NCBI GenBank assembly: GCA_963721725.1
Contig: CAVRLX010000009.1
Span: 496,001 to 560,000, forward strand
Length of the DNA: 64,000 nt
Reading direction: 5' to 3'
Source: RI-153 sp963721725
Lineage (GTDB): Bacteria; Chloroflexota; Anaerolineae; Caldilineales; Caldilineaceae
In this document: positions 28,376 to 36,171 of the stretch, in pieces
How positions within the stretch are numbered: position 1 is the stretch's first letter
Layout: each line of letters begins with the position of its first letter
Notes under the pieces: model-generated
The model's input: the letters and a program-made list of their open reading frames with translations, nothing else
The model's database searches: none
Told to the model about the DNA's origin: nothing
Program-made: the position numbers and the translations under genes

Positions 28376-28418
28376 GCGGTGTATAGAAGCGGTGTATAGA
28401 ATCGGTGTATAGAAGCGG
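28376..28418. repeat. Three tandem copies of a 13-base unit
   Basis: The unit GCGGTGTATAGAA is repeated three times with one change (TCGGTGTATAGAA in the third copy) and followed by GCGGT. A single copy recurs near 29782-29793 on the other side of the binding-protein gene. Confidence 0.85.
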
Positions 28419-28441
28419 TAGGGCACTGCGAGTTCTGGTTG

Positions 28442-28480
28442 CAAAACGGGAGGCACCAGCGTCCTGTGCCTCCCGTTTTG
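28442..28480 (-). terminator. Intercistronic hairpin after the BMP lipoprotein gene
   Basis: The arms CAAAACGGGAGGCAC and GTGCCTCCCGTTTTG are perfect 15-base reverse complements with a 9-base loop, 24 bases after the stop at 28504. It lies between the binding-protein gene and the permease genes. Such hairpins usually stabilise the 5' message or act as partial terminators, so that the binding protein is made in excess. Confidence 0.8.
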
Positions 28481-28503
28481 GGTCTCACTACTGGGCAGTC
28501 TGC

Positions 28504-29601
28504 CTAGTTGCCATAGCCCGTGTCAATCGAGCCATCTTCCAGACCGGCGCGAATGGTTTCCAGTTCATCTTTGATCTCTTGGGAAACGCCCTCCTCGAAA
28601 TCGTGGAAGGGGGCCAGAGCCACTTCGCCTACATAGTTGCCACCAGGAAATTCACCTTCCGAGGCCCGGTTGATTAGATCAATCACACCAGGGGTAATCA
28701 ACTTCATGGCGCTGGAAACCAAACAGGGGTGCGCTGCTGGCACGGTTTCCCATTGGTCGGTGTCCACGCCGATGCAGTAAAGCTGATTGGCCTCACCCAC
28801 GCGGCTGGCAACCTCTTGCAGCGCGCCGTTGCCCGTTTGCCCGCCAGCGCCGAAGACTACGTCAGCGCCCTGGTCAATGGCCTGCGCCGCCGTGGCCGCG
28901 CCCCATTCGGGATCAATGAAGGCAATATCCAAGCCACCGGGATGATAGGTGGTGATAACATTGATATCGGGGTTGACGTAGAGCGCGCCATTTTCATAGC
29001 CTGTGCCAAAGGCCACCACAGGCGGCACCAGATCCGTACCCAGCACCGAGGCGATGGTTCCACTTTCGCTCAGGCGAGCGGCCAGCGCACCGGCCAAAAA
29101 GCCCGATTTGGCCTCTTCAAAGATCAGGCCAGCCAAATTAGGCAGTGCCTCGCCCTGGAATTGATCGACACCGATAAAGTAGATGTCGGGGTTGTTTTGC
29201 GCTGCTTCCAGTGTGGCGTCGCCTAGAGCAAAGCCCACAGTGACAACTACACCATAGCCAGCATCAATAAACTGCTGAATGTTATCGGCATAATCTTTGG
29301 CATCCTGGGTTTCAATATACTTGACACTTTCTGCGGGGATGCCCAAAAGTTCCCCGGCCTGTTGAACCCCTTCCCAAGCGGATTGGTTAAAGCTGCGGTC
29401 GTTGATGCGACCTACGTCGGTGACCAGCCCCACCATCAGATCGGAGTCAGCACTCTCAGCGGGGGCTTCGGCTGCGGGGGCTTCGGCTGCGGGAGCTTCG
29501 CCGCTGCTGGGAGCAGGAGCCACGGGAGCCGGGCAGGCTGCCAGCAACAGGGAAAGCATCAACAACAATGATGCAAAAAAGACAAGGCGAGAATTGCGCA
29601 T
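28504..29601 (-). CDS. BMP family lipoprotein, nucleoside-type substrate-binding protein
   Basis: The protein of about 365 residues is a basic-membrane-protein/Med-type periplasmic-binding lipoprotein. It starts with a lipoprotein signal (LLLMLSLLLAACPAP) and an Ala/Pro/Glu linker, then VGLVTDVGRINDRSFNQSAW, the family start sequence, followed by GVDQFQGE, IDQGADVVFGAGGQTGNGAL and FPGGNYVGEVALAPF. Known members (PnrA, Med-like, YufN) bind purine nucleosides, which fits the purine nucleoside phosphorylase gene nearby. I placed the start at 29601, where AAAGGAA precedes the ATG, because the longer frame runs through repeat sequence. Confidence 0.92.
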   Translation of the reverse strand: MRNSRLVFFASLLLMLSLLLAACPAPVAPAPSSGEAPAAEAPAAEAPAESADSDLMVGLVTDVGRINDRSFNQSAWEGVQQAGELLGIPAESVKYIETQDAKDYADNIQQFIDAGYGVVVTVGFALGDATLEAAQNNPDIYFIGVDQFQGEALPNLAGLIFEEAKSGFLAGALAARLSESGTIASVLGTDLVPPVVAFGTGYENGALYVNPDINVITTYHPGGLDIAFIDPEWGAATAAQAIDQGADVVFGAGGQTGNGALQEVASRVGEANQLYCIGVDTDQWETVPAAHPCLVSSAMKLITPGVIDLINRASEGEFPGGNYVGEVALAPFHDFEEGVSQEIKDELETIRAGLEDGSIDTGYGN

Positions 29602-29722
29602 GCAAAGTTCCTTTGGCGTGAAGATGGATAGAAGAGAGGTTGAACGTGTTGATCTGACAAACACAACAGCACTGTGGCTATGTGCCGCTTGCGCAGCACA
29701 ACGCACGGAGGATATATACGAA

Positions 29723-29793
29723 GCAGCGCCACAAATGAACATTTTTGCTCTTTGAAAACTGTTCCTTTGTGGTGCTGCTGCGGTGTATAGAAA
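29723..29793. repeat. Imperfect inverted repeat upstream of the BMP gene
   Basis: The string gcagcgccacaaatgaaca is followed about 35 bases later by ctgttcctttgtggtgctgc, giving a long imperfect hairpin. The second arm is the reverse complement (22 of 23 bases) of 28325-28347, downstream of the same gene. The binding-protein gene is therefore bracketed by related repeats. Confidence 0.75.
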
Positions 29794-29967
29794 ATATTAT
29801 ACTCTAGAGCGATTGGCTGTGGCAAACGTCTTCTGGGGGCTTAGATATATCTCATTGCCCAAACTTCCTTTGTTTTAAAGGTTTTAAAGGACAATCATCT
29901 TTAACATTGCATAGCCGCTATGGTAAAATCGCTCCTCAACACCAGACATGGGATTGAGGAGACCGCC

Positions 29968-30867
29968 ATGCAAGCCGCACTGGCCCAATTTTTAGACTAT
30001 CTCACCACCGAAAAGGCGCGATCCCAGAATACTATTGTCGCCTATCGCAACGATCTACAACAATTTTTGGGATTTGTGCAGCCACTCGCCGCCGATGACG
30101 AATCTGCTTGGTCCACTCTCTCGCCTGGTCTCATCCAAGGCTACCTTGCCCACTTGGAAAGACAGGCGTATGCAGCTTCCACCGTGGCACGCAAGATGGC
30201 CGCAGTCAAGAGTTTATTGGGCTATTGGCACGCGCAAGGCTACATTCAAGGGCAGCCTGCCGACGAGGTGAAAATTCCCAAAGTGGAAAAGAACCTGCCG
30301 CGTCCGCTCTCGCCCGATGCCGTGGAACGGTTGCTCACCGCGCCCACTCGCCAAACGACCCCGCGCGCGCTGCGTGATAAGGCCCTGTTGGAGATTCTCT
30401 ACGCCACTGGCATGAGGGTTTCGGAAGTGGTGGGGCTGGATCTGAGCGACGTCTCCCTGGCCGAAAATATCGTTTTGTGCAAAGCCAGCGACGGCCAACG
30501 GGTGATTCCCATCCAGCCAGCAACGGCTTGCGCGTTGGTCGGGTATCTCAACCAGGCCAGGCCGCATCTGGTCAACGGTTGTGAGGAGATCGCCTTCTTT
30601 CTCAACCACCGGGGCAAACGGCTGACCCGCCAGGGTTTGTGGCTGATTATTCGCGATTATGTGGAAATGGTGGGCATCGAGACGCCAGTAACGCCCCATA
30701 CCCTGCGCCACAGTTTCGCCATTCATCAGCTTAATGCCGGGGTAAATCTGCGCGAAGTGCAACAACGTCTGGGCCATGCCAGCCCCACCACCACCCAGCG
30801 CTATCAAAGACTTTCCGAAGAGCAGAGCAGTGAACTTGTAATTGATGGCGTTGCCCTGCTCAATTAA
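29968..30867 (+). CDS. xerD: Tyrosine recombinase XerC/XerD
   Basis: The 299-residue protein is a tyrosine recombinase that resolves chromosome dimers at dif together with a partner. The SAM-like N-terminal domain begins FLDYLTTEKARSQNTIVAYR. The catalytic domain shows YATGMRVSEVVGL (Arg), TPHTLRHSFAIHQLNAG (His-x-x-Arg), LGHASPTTTQRY (His and nucleophile Tyr). The ATG at 29968 is preceded by GAGGAG and begins the homologous part. It is a full-length housekeeping-type protein, not a phage integrase. Purine nucleoside phosphorylase follows 47 bases downstream. Confidence 0.93.
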   Translation: MQAALAQFLDYLTTEKARSQNTIVAYRNDLQQFLGFVQPLAADDESAWSTLSPGLIQGYLAHLERQAYAASTVARKMAAVKSLLGYWHAQGYIQGQPADEVKIPKVEKNLPRPLSPDAVERLLTAPTRQTTPRALRDKALLEILYATGMRVSEVVGLDLSDVSLAENIVLCKASDGQRVIPIQPATACALVGYLNQARPHLVNGCEEIAFFLNHRGKRLTRQGLWLIIRDYVEMVGIETPVTPHTLRHSFAIHQLNAGVNLREVQQRLGHASPTTTQRYQRLSEEQSSELVIDGVALLN

Positions 30868-30914
30868 CGCTCTGACTCCCCTATCAAAGACACACAGCCA
30901 GTCTGGCGAAGGCA

Positions 30915-31772
30915 ATGATGACGAACCACTTTACCCTGGAAACGTATCAAGAAGCAGCGAACTATATCACCGCCCACACACACCATCGACCCCAGGTTGG
31001 GCTGATTTTGGGCAGTGGTCTCAGCGGTCTGGCCGAGGCCGTGGCCGATGCCGATCGGTTGCCCTATGGCGAGATTCCCCACTTTCCGGTCAGCACGGTT
31101 GAGGGTCACGCTGGGCAACTGGTGATTGGGCGGTTGGCTGGCTGCACGGTCTGTGTCATGCAAGGGCGGTTTCATTTTTACGAAGGCTATACGCTGCAAC
31201 AGACTACCTTTCCCATTCGCGTGATGAAATTGTTGGGCATCGAGACCTTGCTGCTCACCAATGCCGCCGGGGGGGTAAACGCTGATTTTCGCGCCGGTGA
31301 TCTCATGCTGATTGAAGATCACATTAACTTGATGGGCATGGTAGGGTTCAACCCTCTTCACGGCCCCAATCTCGCCGCTTTTGGTCCGCGTTTCCCCTCC
31401 ATGACCAATGTGTACAGCGCACGCTTGCGCGCCCTGGCCGACCGTGTGGCCGAGGCCAACGGCGAGCAGTTGCAACATGGTGTCTACGGTGCGCTTTCCG
31501 GCCCAACTTTTGAGACCCCTGCTGAAATTCGTTTTTTACGTTCCCTAGGGATTGATTCCGTGGGCATGAGCACTGCGCCTGAAGCGGCTGTGGCGCGTCA
31601 TGCCGACATGGAAGTTTTGGGGATTAGCACGATTACAAATGTCGGCGTAGACACGCTAGACAGTGCCCAAGTTACCGATCACGAGGAAGTATTGCAAACC
31701 GGCCAAGCCGTGGTCCCACGCTTGACTCGTCTGCTTATAGGTATTTTGGAAGCGCTGCATAGTGAAGGATAG
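30915..31772 (+). CDS. Purine nucleoside phosphorylase, class I (trimeric type)
   Basis: The 285-residue protein splits inosine and guanosine with phosphate. It has the family landmarks LILGSGLSGLAE (phosphate loop), EGHAGQLVIG, QGRFHFYEGY, LLLTNAAGGVN, SGPTFETPAEIR (purine-site Glu), DSVGMSTAPEAAVARH and ISTITNVG. It lies in opposite orientation to the nucleoside-type BMP transporter about 1.3 kb away, consistent with nucleoside salvage. A hairpin follows the stop. Confidence 0.95.
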   Translation: MMTNHFTLETYQEAANYITAHTHHRPQVGLILGSGLSGLAEAVADADRLPYGEIPHFPVSTVEGHAGQLVIGRLAGCTVCVMQGRFHFYEGYTLQQTTFPIRVMKLLGIETLLLTNAAGGVNADFRAGDLMLIEDHINLMGMVGFNPLHGPNLAAFGPRFPSMTNVYSARLRALADRVAEANGEQLQHGVYGALSGPTFETPAEIRFLRSLGIDSVGMSTAPEAAVARHADMEVLGISTITNVGVDTLDSAQVTDHEEVLQTGQAVVPRLTRLLIGILEALHSEG

Positions 31773-31792
31773 GAATAAGCGATTGCAAGAGT

Positions 31793-31841
31793 CGAAGAGA
31801 TAGGGAGATTTACTGGGCTACTGAATCCCCCTATCTCTTCG
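31793..31841 (+). terminator. Hairpin between converging PNP and GNAT genes
   Basis: The arms CGAAGAGATAGGG (31793-31805) and CCCTATCTCTTCG (31829-31841) are perfect 13-base reverse complements. No strong T run follows on either strand, so it may be a weak bidirectional terminator. Confidence 0.6.
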
Positions 31842-31880
31842 GCTGGTTATCTAGCGTTTGCCTTTATGCGGATTTACCAG

Positions 31881-32879
31881 TTACGCATCCTGCAACATGG
31901 GAAAAGTCACTGCAATTGGCGCTTGCTGGGGCAAGGGCCGCGTATAGAAAATATGGGCAGGTTGGCGTACAAACCCCAGCCGTTCGTTGATCGCCAACAT
32001 GCCACGGTTGTTGACTTCGTTCCAGGTGCGCAATTCACGGATCCCCTGCTCTTGGGCAAAGCGAATGCCTGCCAGCTTTAATGCTGTAGCAATGCCCATG
32101 CGCTGATGCGAGCGCAGCACGCCAGTCAGGTCCGTATAAAGTACATCGGGCAGCGCCGCGCTTGGTTCAACATTGCTCATCCCCACATACGCCTCGCCAT
32201 GCAAGGCCACAAACCAGCCTTCCAACAGGGCATGGGTACTGTGCAATTTCTGCACCCGATCCTCAAATGTAGGGCGGGTAGCCTCGCTCAGATTGGGTAC
32301 ATCCTGCATCAGTCCATACTCTAACTCATACAGTTTGGCATCTCGCGCCGGATCATCGGCCAAATCGTGGACACTCTTGATCACCACACCGGCCGCGGCT
32401 GCCCGCGCTGTATGGTGGTGCCACGCGGGCAAATCGACTGTATGTGGATCCAACCGAGATTCCCACTCTCGCAACGTTTCTTGAAATCCCAGACCGTTAA
32501 CAAAGGCCATGCCATCTGTGAAATCCTCGCGTGTCATGGTGTACACACAAAGTGGATCATGGATAGTAAGCGCCTCCAATAGATATTCGTGCAGCACAGA
32601 CCCAATGCCCTGACGCCGAAGCTCAGGGAGGACATTAATATGAATCCAGAACTTTTGGGGATGATAGATGTCGGTGTACTGTGTGTACGAACCTAGGCCA
32701 ACCGGAGTGCCGTCAATTTCGGCAAAGAAGCGCGCCCAGCGGATATAGTCGAAGCGGGTTTGGTCGTTTTCTTGCCATTCGCTCACCGTGTCAGGATAGT
32801 CTGTCCACACACGGTTATGCAGCGCAATGGCAAGTGCATAATCACTCTCGCTAAAATCGAAACTGCGAACGGTTATCAT
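31881..32879 (-). CDS. GNAT acetyltransferase with two GNAT domains
   Basis: The 332-residue protein contains two GNAT folds. The first has LPELRRQGIGSVLHEYL as the acetyl-CoA loop and FVNGLGFQET at the end. The second has LRSHQRMGIATALKLAGI and NERLGFVRQPAHIFY. Acetyl transfer to a small amine or peptide is the expected chemistry. The substrate is not apparent. The start overlaps the stop of a 33-codon ORF with a strong ribosome-binding site, so its translation is probably coupled to that ORF. Confidence 0.92.
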   Translation of the reverse strand: MITVRSFDFSESDYALAIALHNRVWTDYPDTVSEWQENDQTRFDYIRWARFFAEIDGTPVGLGSYTQYTDIYHPQKFWIHINVLPELRRQGIGSVLHEYLLEALTIHDPLCVYTMTREDFTDGMAFVNGLGFQETLREWESRLDPHTVDLPAWHHHTARAAAAGVVIKSVHDLADDPARDAKLYELEYGLMQDVPNLSEATRPTFEDRVQKLHSTHALLEGWFVALHGEAYVGMSNVEPSAALPDVLYTDLTGVLRSHQRMGIATALKLAGIRFAQEQGIRELRTWNEVNNRGMLAINERLGFVRQPAHIFYTRPLPQQAPIAVTFPMLQDA

Positions 32880-32977
32880 GGGTTGATCTCCATCTGTCTA
32901 TGTTTTGTGGTGTAAAAATGGACACCGGCCAGTGTGGAATTGCCTCGACATGACACGTTGGTTGTTCCGTCTTTCAT
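32876..32977 (-). CDS. Small ORF (33 aa) translationally coupled to GNAT gene
   Basis: The ATG at 32977 is preceded by AGAGGAG at 7 bases, one of the best ribosome-binding sites in the window. The peptide begins MKDGTTNVSCRGNS and ends HRQMEINP. Its TGA overlaps the GNAT ATG (ATGA). It has one Cys and no membrane or signal features. It may be a leader peptide that regulates the GNAT gene, or a true small protein. A promoter-like TTGTCG and TAATTT pair lies upstream. I know of no homologue. Confidence 0.5.
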   Translation of the reverse strand: MKDGTTNVSCRGNSTLAGVHFYTTKHRQMEINP

Positions 32978-33054
32978 CAAATGCTCCTCTGAAAAATAGT
33001 GAAAGGGTAAAATTACGATGCGAAAAGCGACAAGGGCCGCTCCACGCTATAAAA

Positions 33055-33085
33055 AAAGGCCATAGACAAGGTGTCTACGGCCTTT
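33055..33085 (-). terminator. Intrinsic terminator (distal) after the small-peptide gene
   Basis: The arms AAAGGCCaTAGAC and GTCTAcGGCCTTT (one mismatch) surround a 5-base loop. On the minus strand the stem is followed by seven T residues. Confidence 0.8.
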
Positions 33086-33123
33086 CTCCCAAAAGAAAAG
33101 ATAGTCTGTGTTGGGAAACAAAA

Positions 33124-33156
33124 AGGCCGTGGATGCGAGTGTAGCATCCACGGCCT
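33124..33156 (-). terminator. Intrinsic terminator (proximal) after the small-peptide gene
   Basis: The arms AGGCCGTGGATGC and GCATCCACGGCCT are perfect 13-base reverse complements with a 7-base loop, followed on the minus strand by GGCCTTTTTGTTT. It begins 18 bases after the stop of the 25-residue peptide ORF, ending the ATP-grasp/peptide transcript. Confidence 0.88.
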
Positions 33157-33174
33157 GGGGTACGGTGAAATATC

Positions 33175-33252
33175 CTAACGGGCAGTAGACGCGATCTTCT
33201 CCACGGACCCACCTCCAGCCTCAATGGGTAGGAATCCCCAGATGAAAATCAT
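33175..33252 (-). CDS. Tiny peptide ORF (25 aa) after the ATP-grasp gene
   Basis: The ATG at 33252 is preceded by AAAGGAG at 8 bases. The 25-residue peptide begins with the hydrophobic stretch MIFIWGFLP, continues IEAGGGS, and ends in a mixed-charge segment with Glu, Lys and a terminal Arg. It lies 78 bases after the stop of the ATP-grasp gene on the same strand and is followed at once by a strong intrinsic terminator, so the two probably share a transcript. A ligase-modified peptide precursor is possible, but so is a small membrane peptide. I know of no homologue. Confidence 0.55.
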   Translation of the reverse strand: MIFIWGFLPIEAGGGSVEKIASTAR

Positions 33253-33330
33253 AACGTCTACTCCTTTCTGTTCTCTAAAACACAGCTACCTGACAGACAA
33301 TCTAGCACGCCCCCGAACGACTGTCAAGCC

Positions 33331-34587
33331 TCAAACGCGCACAAAGAGCGGGATTTCAGCTTCGATCTCAAAGCGCAGCAATGCGTGGGCCGCGCGCAGG
33401 GCCGCTTCCACCGTTGCCGGATCGTCACCCTTCGCAAAGATAAAGCCTAGATAGCTCTCGCCTTCGGGCAGCGGCACAATCGGGTTGTTCAGGTGGGCTG
33501 TAATTTCCACCGATTCAATCCCCGGCACAGTTTCGGCGTCGCTTACTCCGGCAACCCCGCGCAAAATCCCCGGTCCTGGAATCGGGATCATCATCACGCC
33601 GCCCGCCTGCTTCTCCCGATCTAGCGAGACAATGGGCAGCCCACAGGCTTGGCGCAAAATTAGCTCTTCCAGCGAGGCCTCGCTGCCAAAGCGCAATGTG
33701 CGCGAACAAAGGCCGCCAATCGAGCGCCCCGCCACCTCCACAATCCATGGCCCCTCGTCGTTGATGCGCAACTCGGCGTGAATCGGCCCCATCCACAGCC
33801 CCAGTGCCCGCGCCGCCTCGGCTGTGCATTGGGCAATCGCCGCTTGGCTTGTTGCGGGCAGCCGGGAGGGCGTTACGTAAATCGTCTCTTCAAAAAATGG
33901 CCCCTCCAGTGGATCGGGCTTATCAAACAGCGCCAGCACGCGCAACTCTCCGTTGTCGAGAATCCCTTCCAGCGCCACCTCCACGCCGGGCAGATAGCGC
34001 TCCACCAAAAAAGGGCGGGCGGGCTGCGTGCCGATCATGGCATAGAGCCGTCGGGTTGCCGCCAAAAATTCCGCCCGATGGTTGGCGCGCATCACGCCGC
34101 GACTGCCGTTGAGATCCGTGGGCTTCACCACACACGGATAGCCGATTTCCGCCTCAACTTGAGCGCCAATCATCGCCAGATCATCTGCCGTGGAGAAGCG
34201 TAAAAAGCGGGGCGAGGCCACCCCTCCCGCTGCCAACATCTGGCGCATGAGAGACTTGTCACGCGCCGCTTCCGCCGCGGCGGGCGCATTGTGAGGCAGC
34301 CCCAACCACTGACTGGCCCGCGCGGCCAACAGCGAACCGCTGTCATCCAGGGAAAGAATGGCATCAACCGGCGTCTGTGCCACAATTTCTACAAGTTGGC
34401 GTGCTGCTTCCTCGGTCTGGCTAAAATCGACGCCCAACCGATAACCCCAATGCGCGGCCAGTTCTTTGGGCATATTTACAGCTTGTAGCGTTTCCACGCC
34501 CACCTGTTTGGCGGCCTTCACAAAGGCATGGGTTCGATAGCTCTGGGGCGTGGTCAACAAAAGAAGCCGCCGATGTTGCGTTTGCAT
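33331..34587 (-). CDS. ATP-grasp domain ligase of unknown substrate
   Basis: The protein of about 418 residues is an ATP-grasp carboxylate-amine or thiol ligase of the carbamoyl-phosphate-synthase-like branch. It has an N-terminal pre-ATP-grasp domain, then EIGYPCVVKPTDLNGSRGV (ATP-binding Lys and Gly loop), FLVERYLPGVEVALEGILD, the metal-binding HAELRINDEGPWIVEVAGR and a C-terminal extension. It resembles amino-acid or dipeptide ligases such as carnosine-synthase-type enzymes. GAGAGGG lies about 12 bases before the chosen ATG at 34587. A 25-residue peptide ORF follows in the same transcript. Confidence 0.88.
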   Translation of the reverse strand: MQTQHRRLLLLTTPQSYRTHAFVKAAKQVGVETLQAVNMPKELAAHWGYRLGVDFSQTEEAARQLVEIVAQTPVDAILSLDDSGSLLAARASQWLGLPHNAPAAAEAARDKSLMRQMLAAGGVASPRFLRFSTADDLAMIGAQVEAEIGYPCVVKPTDLNGSRGVMRANHRAEFLAATRRLYAMIGTQPARPFLVERYLPGVEVALEGILDNGELRVLALFDKPDPLEGPFFEETIYVTPSRLPATSQAAIAQCTAEAARALGLWMGPIHAELRINDEGPWIVEVAGRSIGGLCSRTLRFGSEASLEELILRQACGLPIVSLDREKQAGGVMMIPIPGPGILRGVAGVSDAETVPGIESVEITAHLNNPIVPLPEGESYLGFIFAKGDDPATVEAALRAAHALLRFEIEAEIPLFVRV

Positions 34588-34891
34588 GGTTCGTTCTACC
34601 CTCTCTGGTTCATATCCGTTCTCTCTATTGTACACCCAATGGGTCCATCGTCAGGGATGGACTTTACTGTCGCCATCCGAAAAGAGCGCGACAATCGTGA
34701 TAGAATGACCCAGAAGCTGTTTGCCAAGAGCCACAAAGACTTACCGTATCCATTGCCCTATGTACGCCGCTCACGCAATCAAACCCTGCGATATCTTGCG
34801 CCCTGCCGTCCTTGTCTCTTCATCTACCTTTGTCTTTTTCGTGGCTTCGTGGCGATGATCCCCGTTCACCTGTCGAAGGAGTCCCTGATCC

Positions 34892-35941
34892 GTGCAACCC
34901 TATGATGCCATTCTTGTGCTTTCGTTTGGTGGTCCTGAAGGCCGCCAAGATGTGATCCCTTTTTTGGAAAATGTGCTGCGTGGGCGCAATGTGCCGCGCG
35001 CTCGCCTGGAGGAAGTGGCCGAACATTATGACCATTTTGACGGCATCAGCCCTCTCAACGCCCAAAATCGGGCGCTGATTGCCGCGTTGCGCACCGAACT
35101 AGACGCGCACGGCCCTGACCTGCCCATCTATTTTGGCAATCGCAACTGGCAACCCTATCTGCCTGATACCCTGCGCCAAATGGCCGCCGATGGCGTGCAG
35201 CGCGCCCTGGCCTTTTTCACCAGTGCCTATAGCAGCTATTCCGGCTGCCGCCAATACCGCGAAAATATTATGGCCGCCCAGGCTGAAGTGGGGGCCAGCG
35301 CGCCGCGTGTAGACAAATTGCGCATGTTTTACAACCATCCCGATTTTGTCGGCGTGAATGCCGAAAATGTGCGCCATGCCCTGGCCCAACTCCCCGCCCA
35401 ACGCCGTGCCGCCGCGCCTATTCTCTTTACTGCCCACAGCATCCCGCAGAGCATGGCCCACGGTTGCCAATACGAGGCGCAACTTGCGGAAACCATGACA
35501 TTGGTGATGGCGGAACTGGGCATCGACAACCCATATCAACTCGTCTATCAAAGCCGCAGCGGGCCACCCCAACAGCCCTGGCTGGAGCCAGATGTATTGG
35601 AGGCGCTGTTAGAATTACACAAGCAGGGAAATTCTGATCTTGTGCTTGCCCCGATTGGCTTCATCTCCGACCATATGGAAATTATGTTTGATCTGGATAC
35701 CGAGGCGTTAGAAAAGGCTAATGAACTGGGTATGACGGTGATCCGAGCTGCCACCGTGGGCACGCACCCACGATTCATCCGCATGATTCGCGACTTAATT
35801 GTCGAGCGCATAGAGAGCGAAAACGGTGACCCTGCAGAACGATTGGCATTGGGCAGCCGTGGTCCCTCGCATGATCACTGCCCGGTGAACTGTTGTTTGC
35901 CTGGGATTACCGCTCGCCGCCCCCAAAGTCGCCCTGTTTAG
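34892..35941 (+). CDS. hemH: Ferrochelatase
   Basis: The 349-residue protein inserts iron into a porphyrin in heme synthesis. It has LVLSFGGPEG near the N-terminus, the catalytic His in FTAHSIPQSM, YQSRSGPPQQPWLEPDV and the conserved Glu region PIGFISDHMEIMFDLDTEA. The start is GTG, with AAGGAG upstream. The C-terminus ends HDHCPVNCC plus a short tail. Clustered Cys residues there suggest a [2Fe-2S] cluster, as in several actinobacterial and mammalian ferrochelatases. Whether it acts on protoporphyrin or coproporphyrin cannot be told from this sequence alone. Confidence 0.95.
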   Translation: MQPYDAILVLSFGGPEGRQDVIPFLENVLRGRNVPRARLEEVAEHYDHFDGISPLNAQNRALIAALRTELDAHGPDLPIYFGNRNWQPYLPDTLRQMAADGVQRALAFFTSAYSSYSGCRQYRENIMAAQAEVGASAPRVDKLRMFYNHPDFVGVNAENVRHALAQLPAQRRAAAPILFTAHSIPQSMAHGCQYEAQLAETMTLVMAELGIDNPYQLVYQSRSGPPQQPWLEPDVLEALLELHKQGNSDLVLAPIGFISDHMEIMFDLDTEALEKANELGMTVIRAATVGTHPRFIRMIRDLIVERIESENGDPAERLALGSRGPSHDHCPVNCCLPGITARRPQSRPV

Positions 35942-35960
35942 TCCCACCGTTAGAAAAGCC

Positions 35961-35998
35961 AGAGAGGGCAAGGCGAATGGTCTCGTCTTGCCCTCTCT
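35961..35998 (+). terminator. Hairpin after hemH
   Basis: The arms AGAGAGGGCAAG and CTTGCCCTCTCT are perfect 12-base reverse complements with a 14-base loop, 20 bases after the hemH stop. A pyrimidine-rich but not T-rich tail follows. Confidence 0.65.
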
Positions 35999-36171
35999 GT
36001 TCTCTCCATAGTCCAAGCGTACTACTCCCTAGCGATTACGTTTCTCTTACACTGATATACGCTTTTCTAGAATACCCCATACCCTACTTCTATAATTTGA
36101 TGACCACCGCTTTTCGCGTCGGTCTGTGCAGTGGGTTTGAATCGTTTATTTGGTGTACAAGGAGAGAGATA

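Noticed and set aside
33175..34587. Firm assignment as a graspetide cluster
   Set aside because: The ATP-grasp enzyme does not show the known graspetide-ligase type, and the peptide lacks a recognisable core motif, so only a hypothesis is justified.
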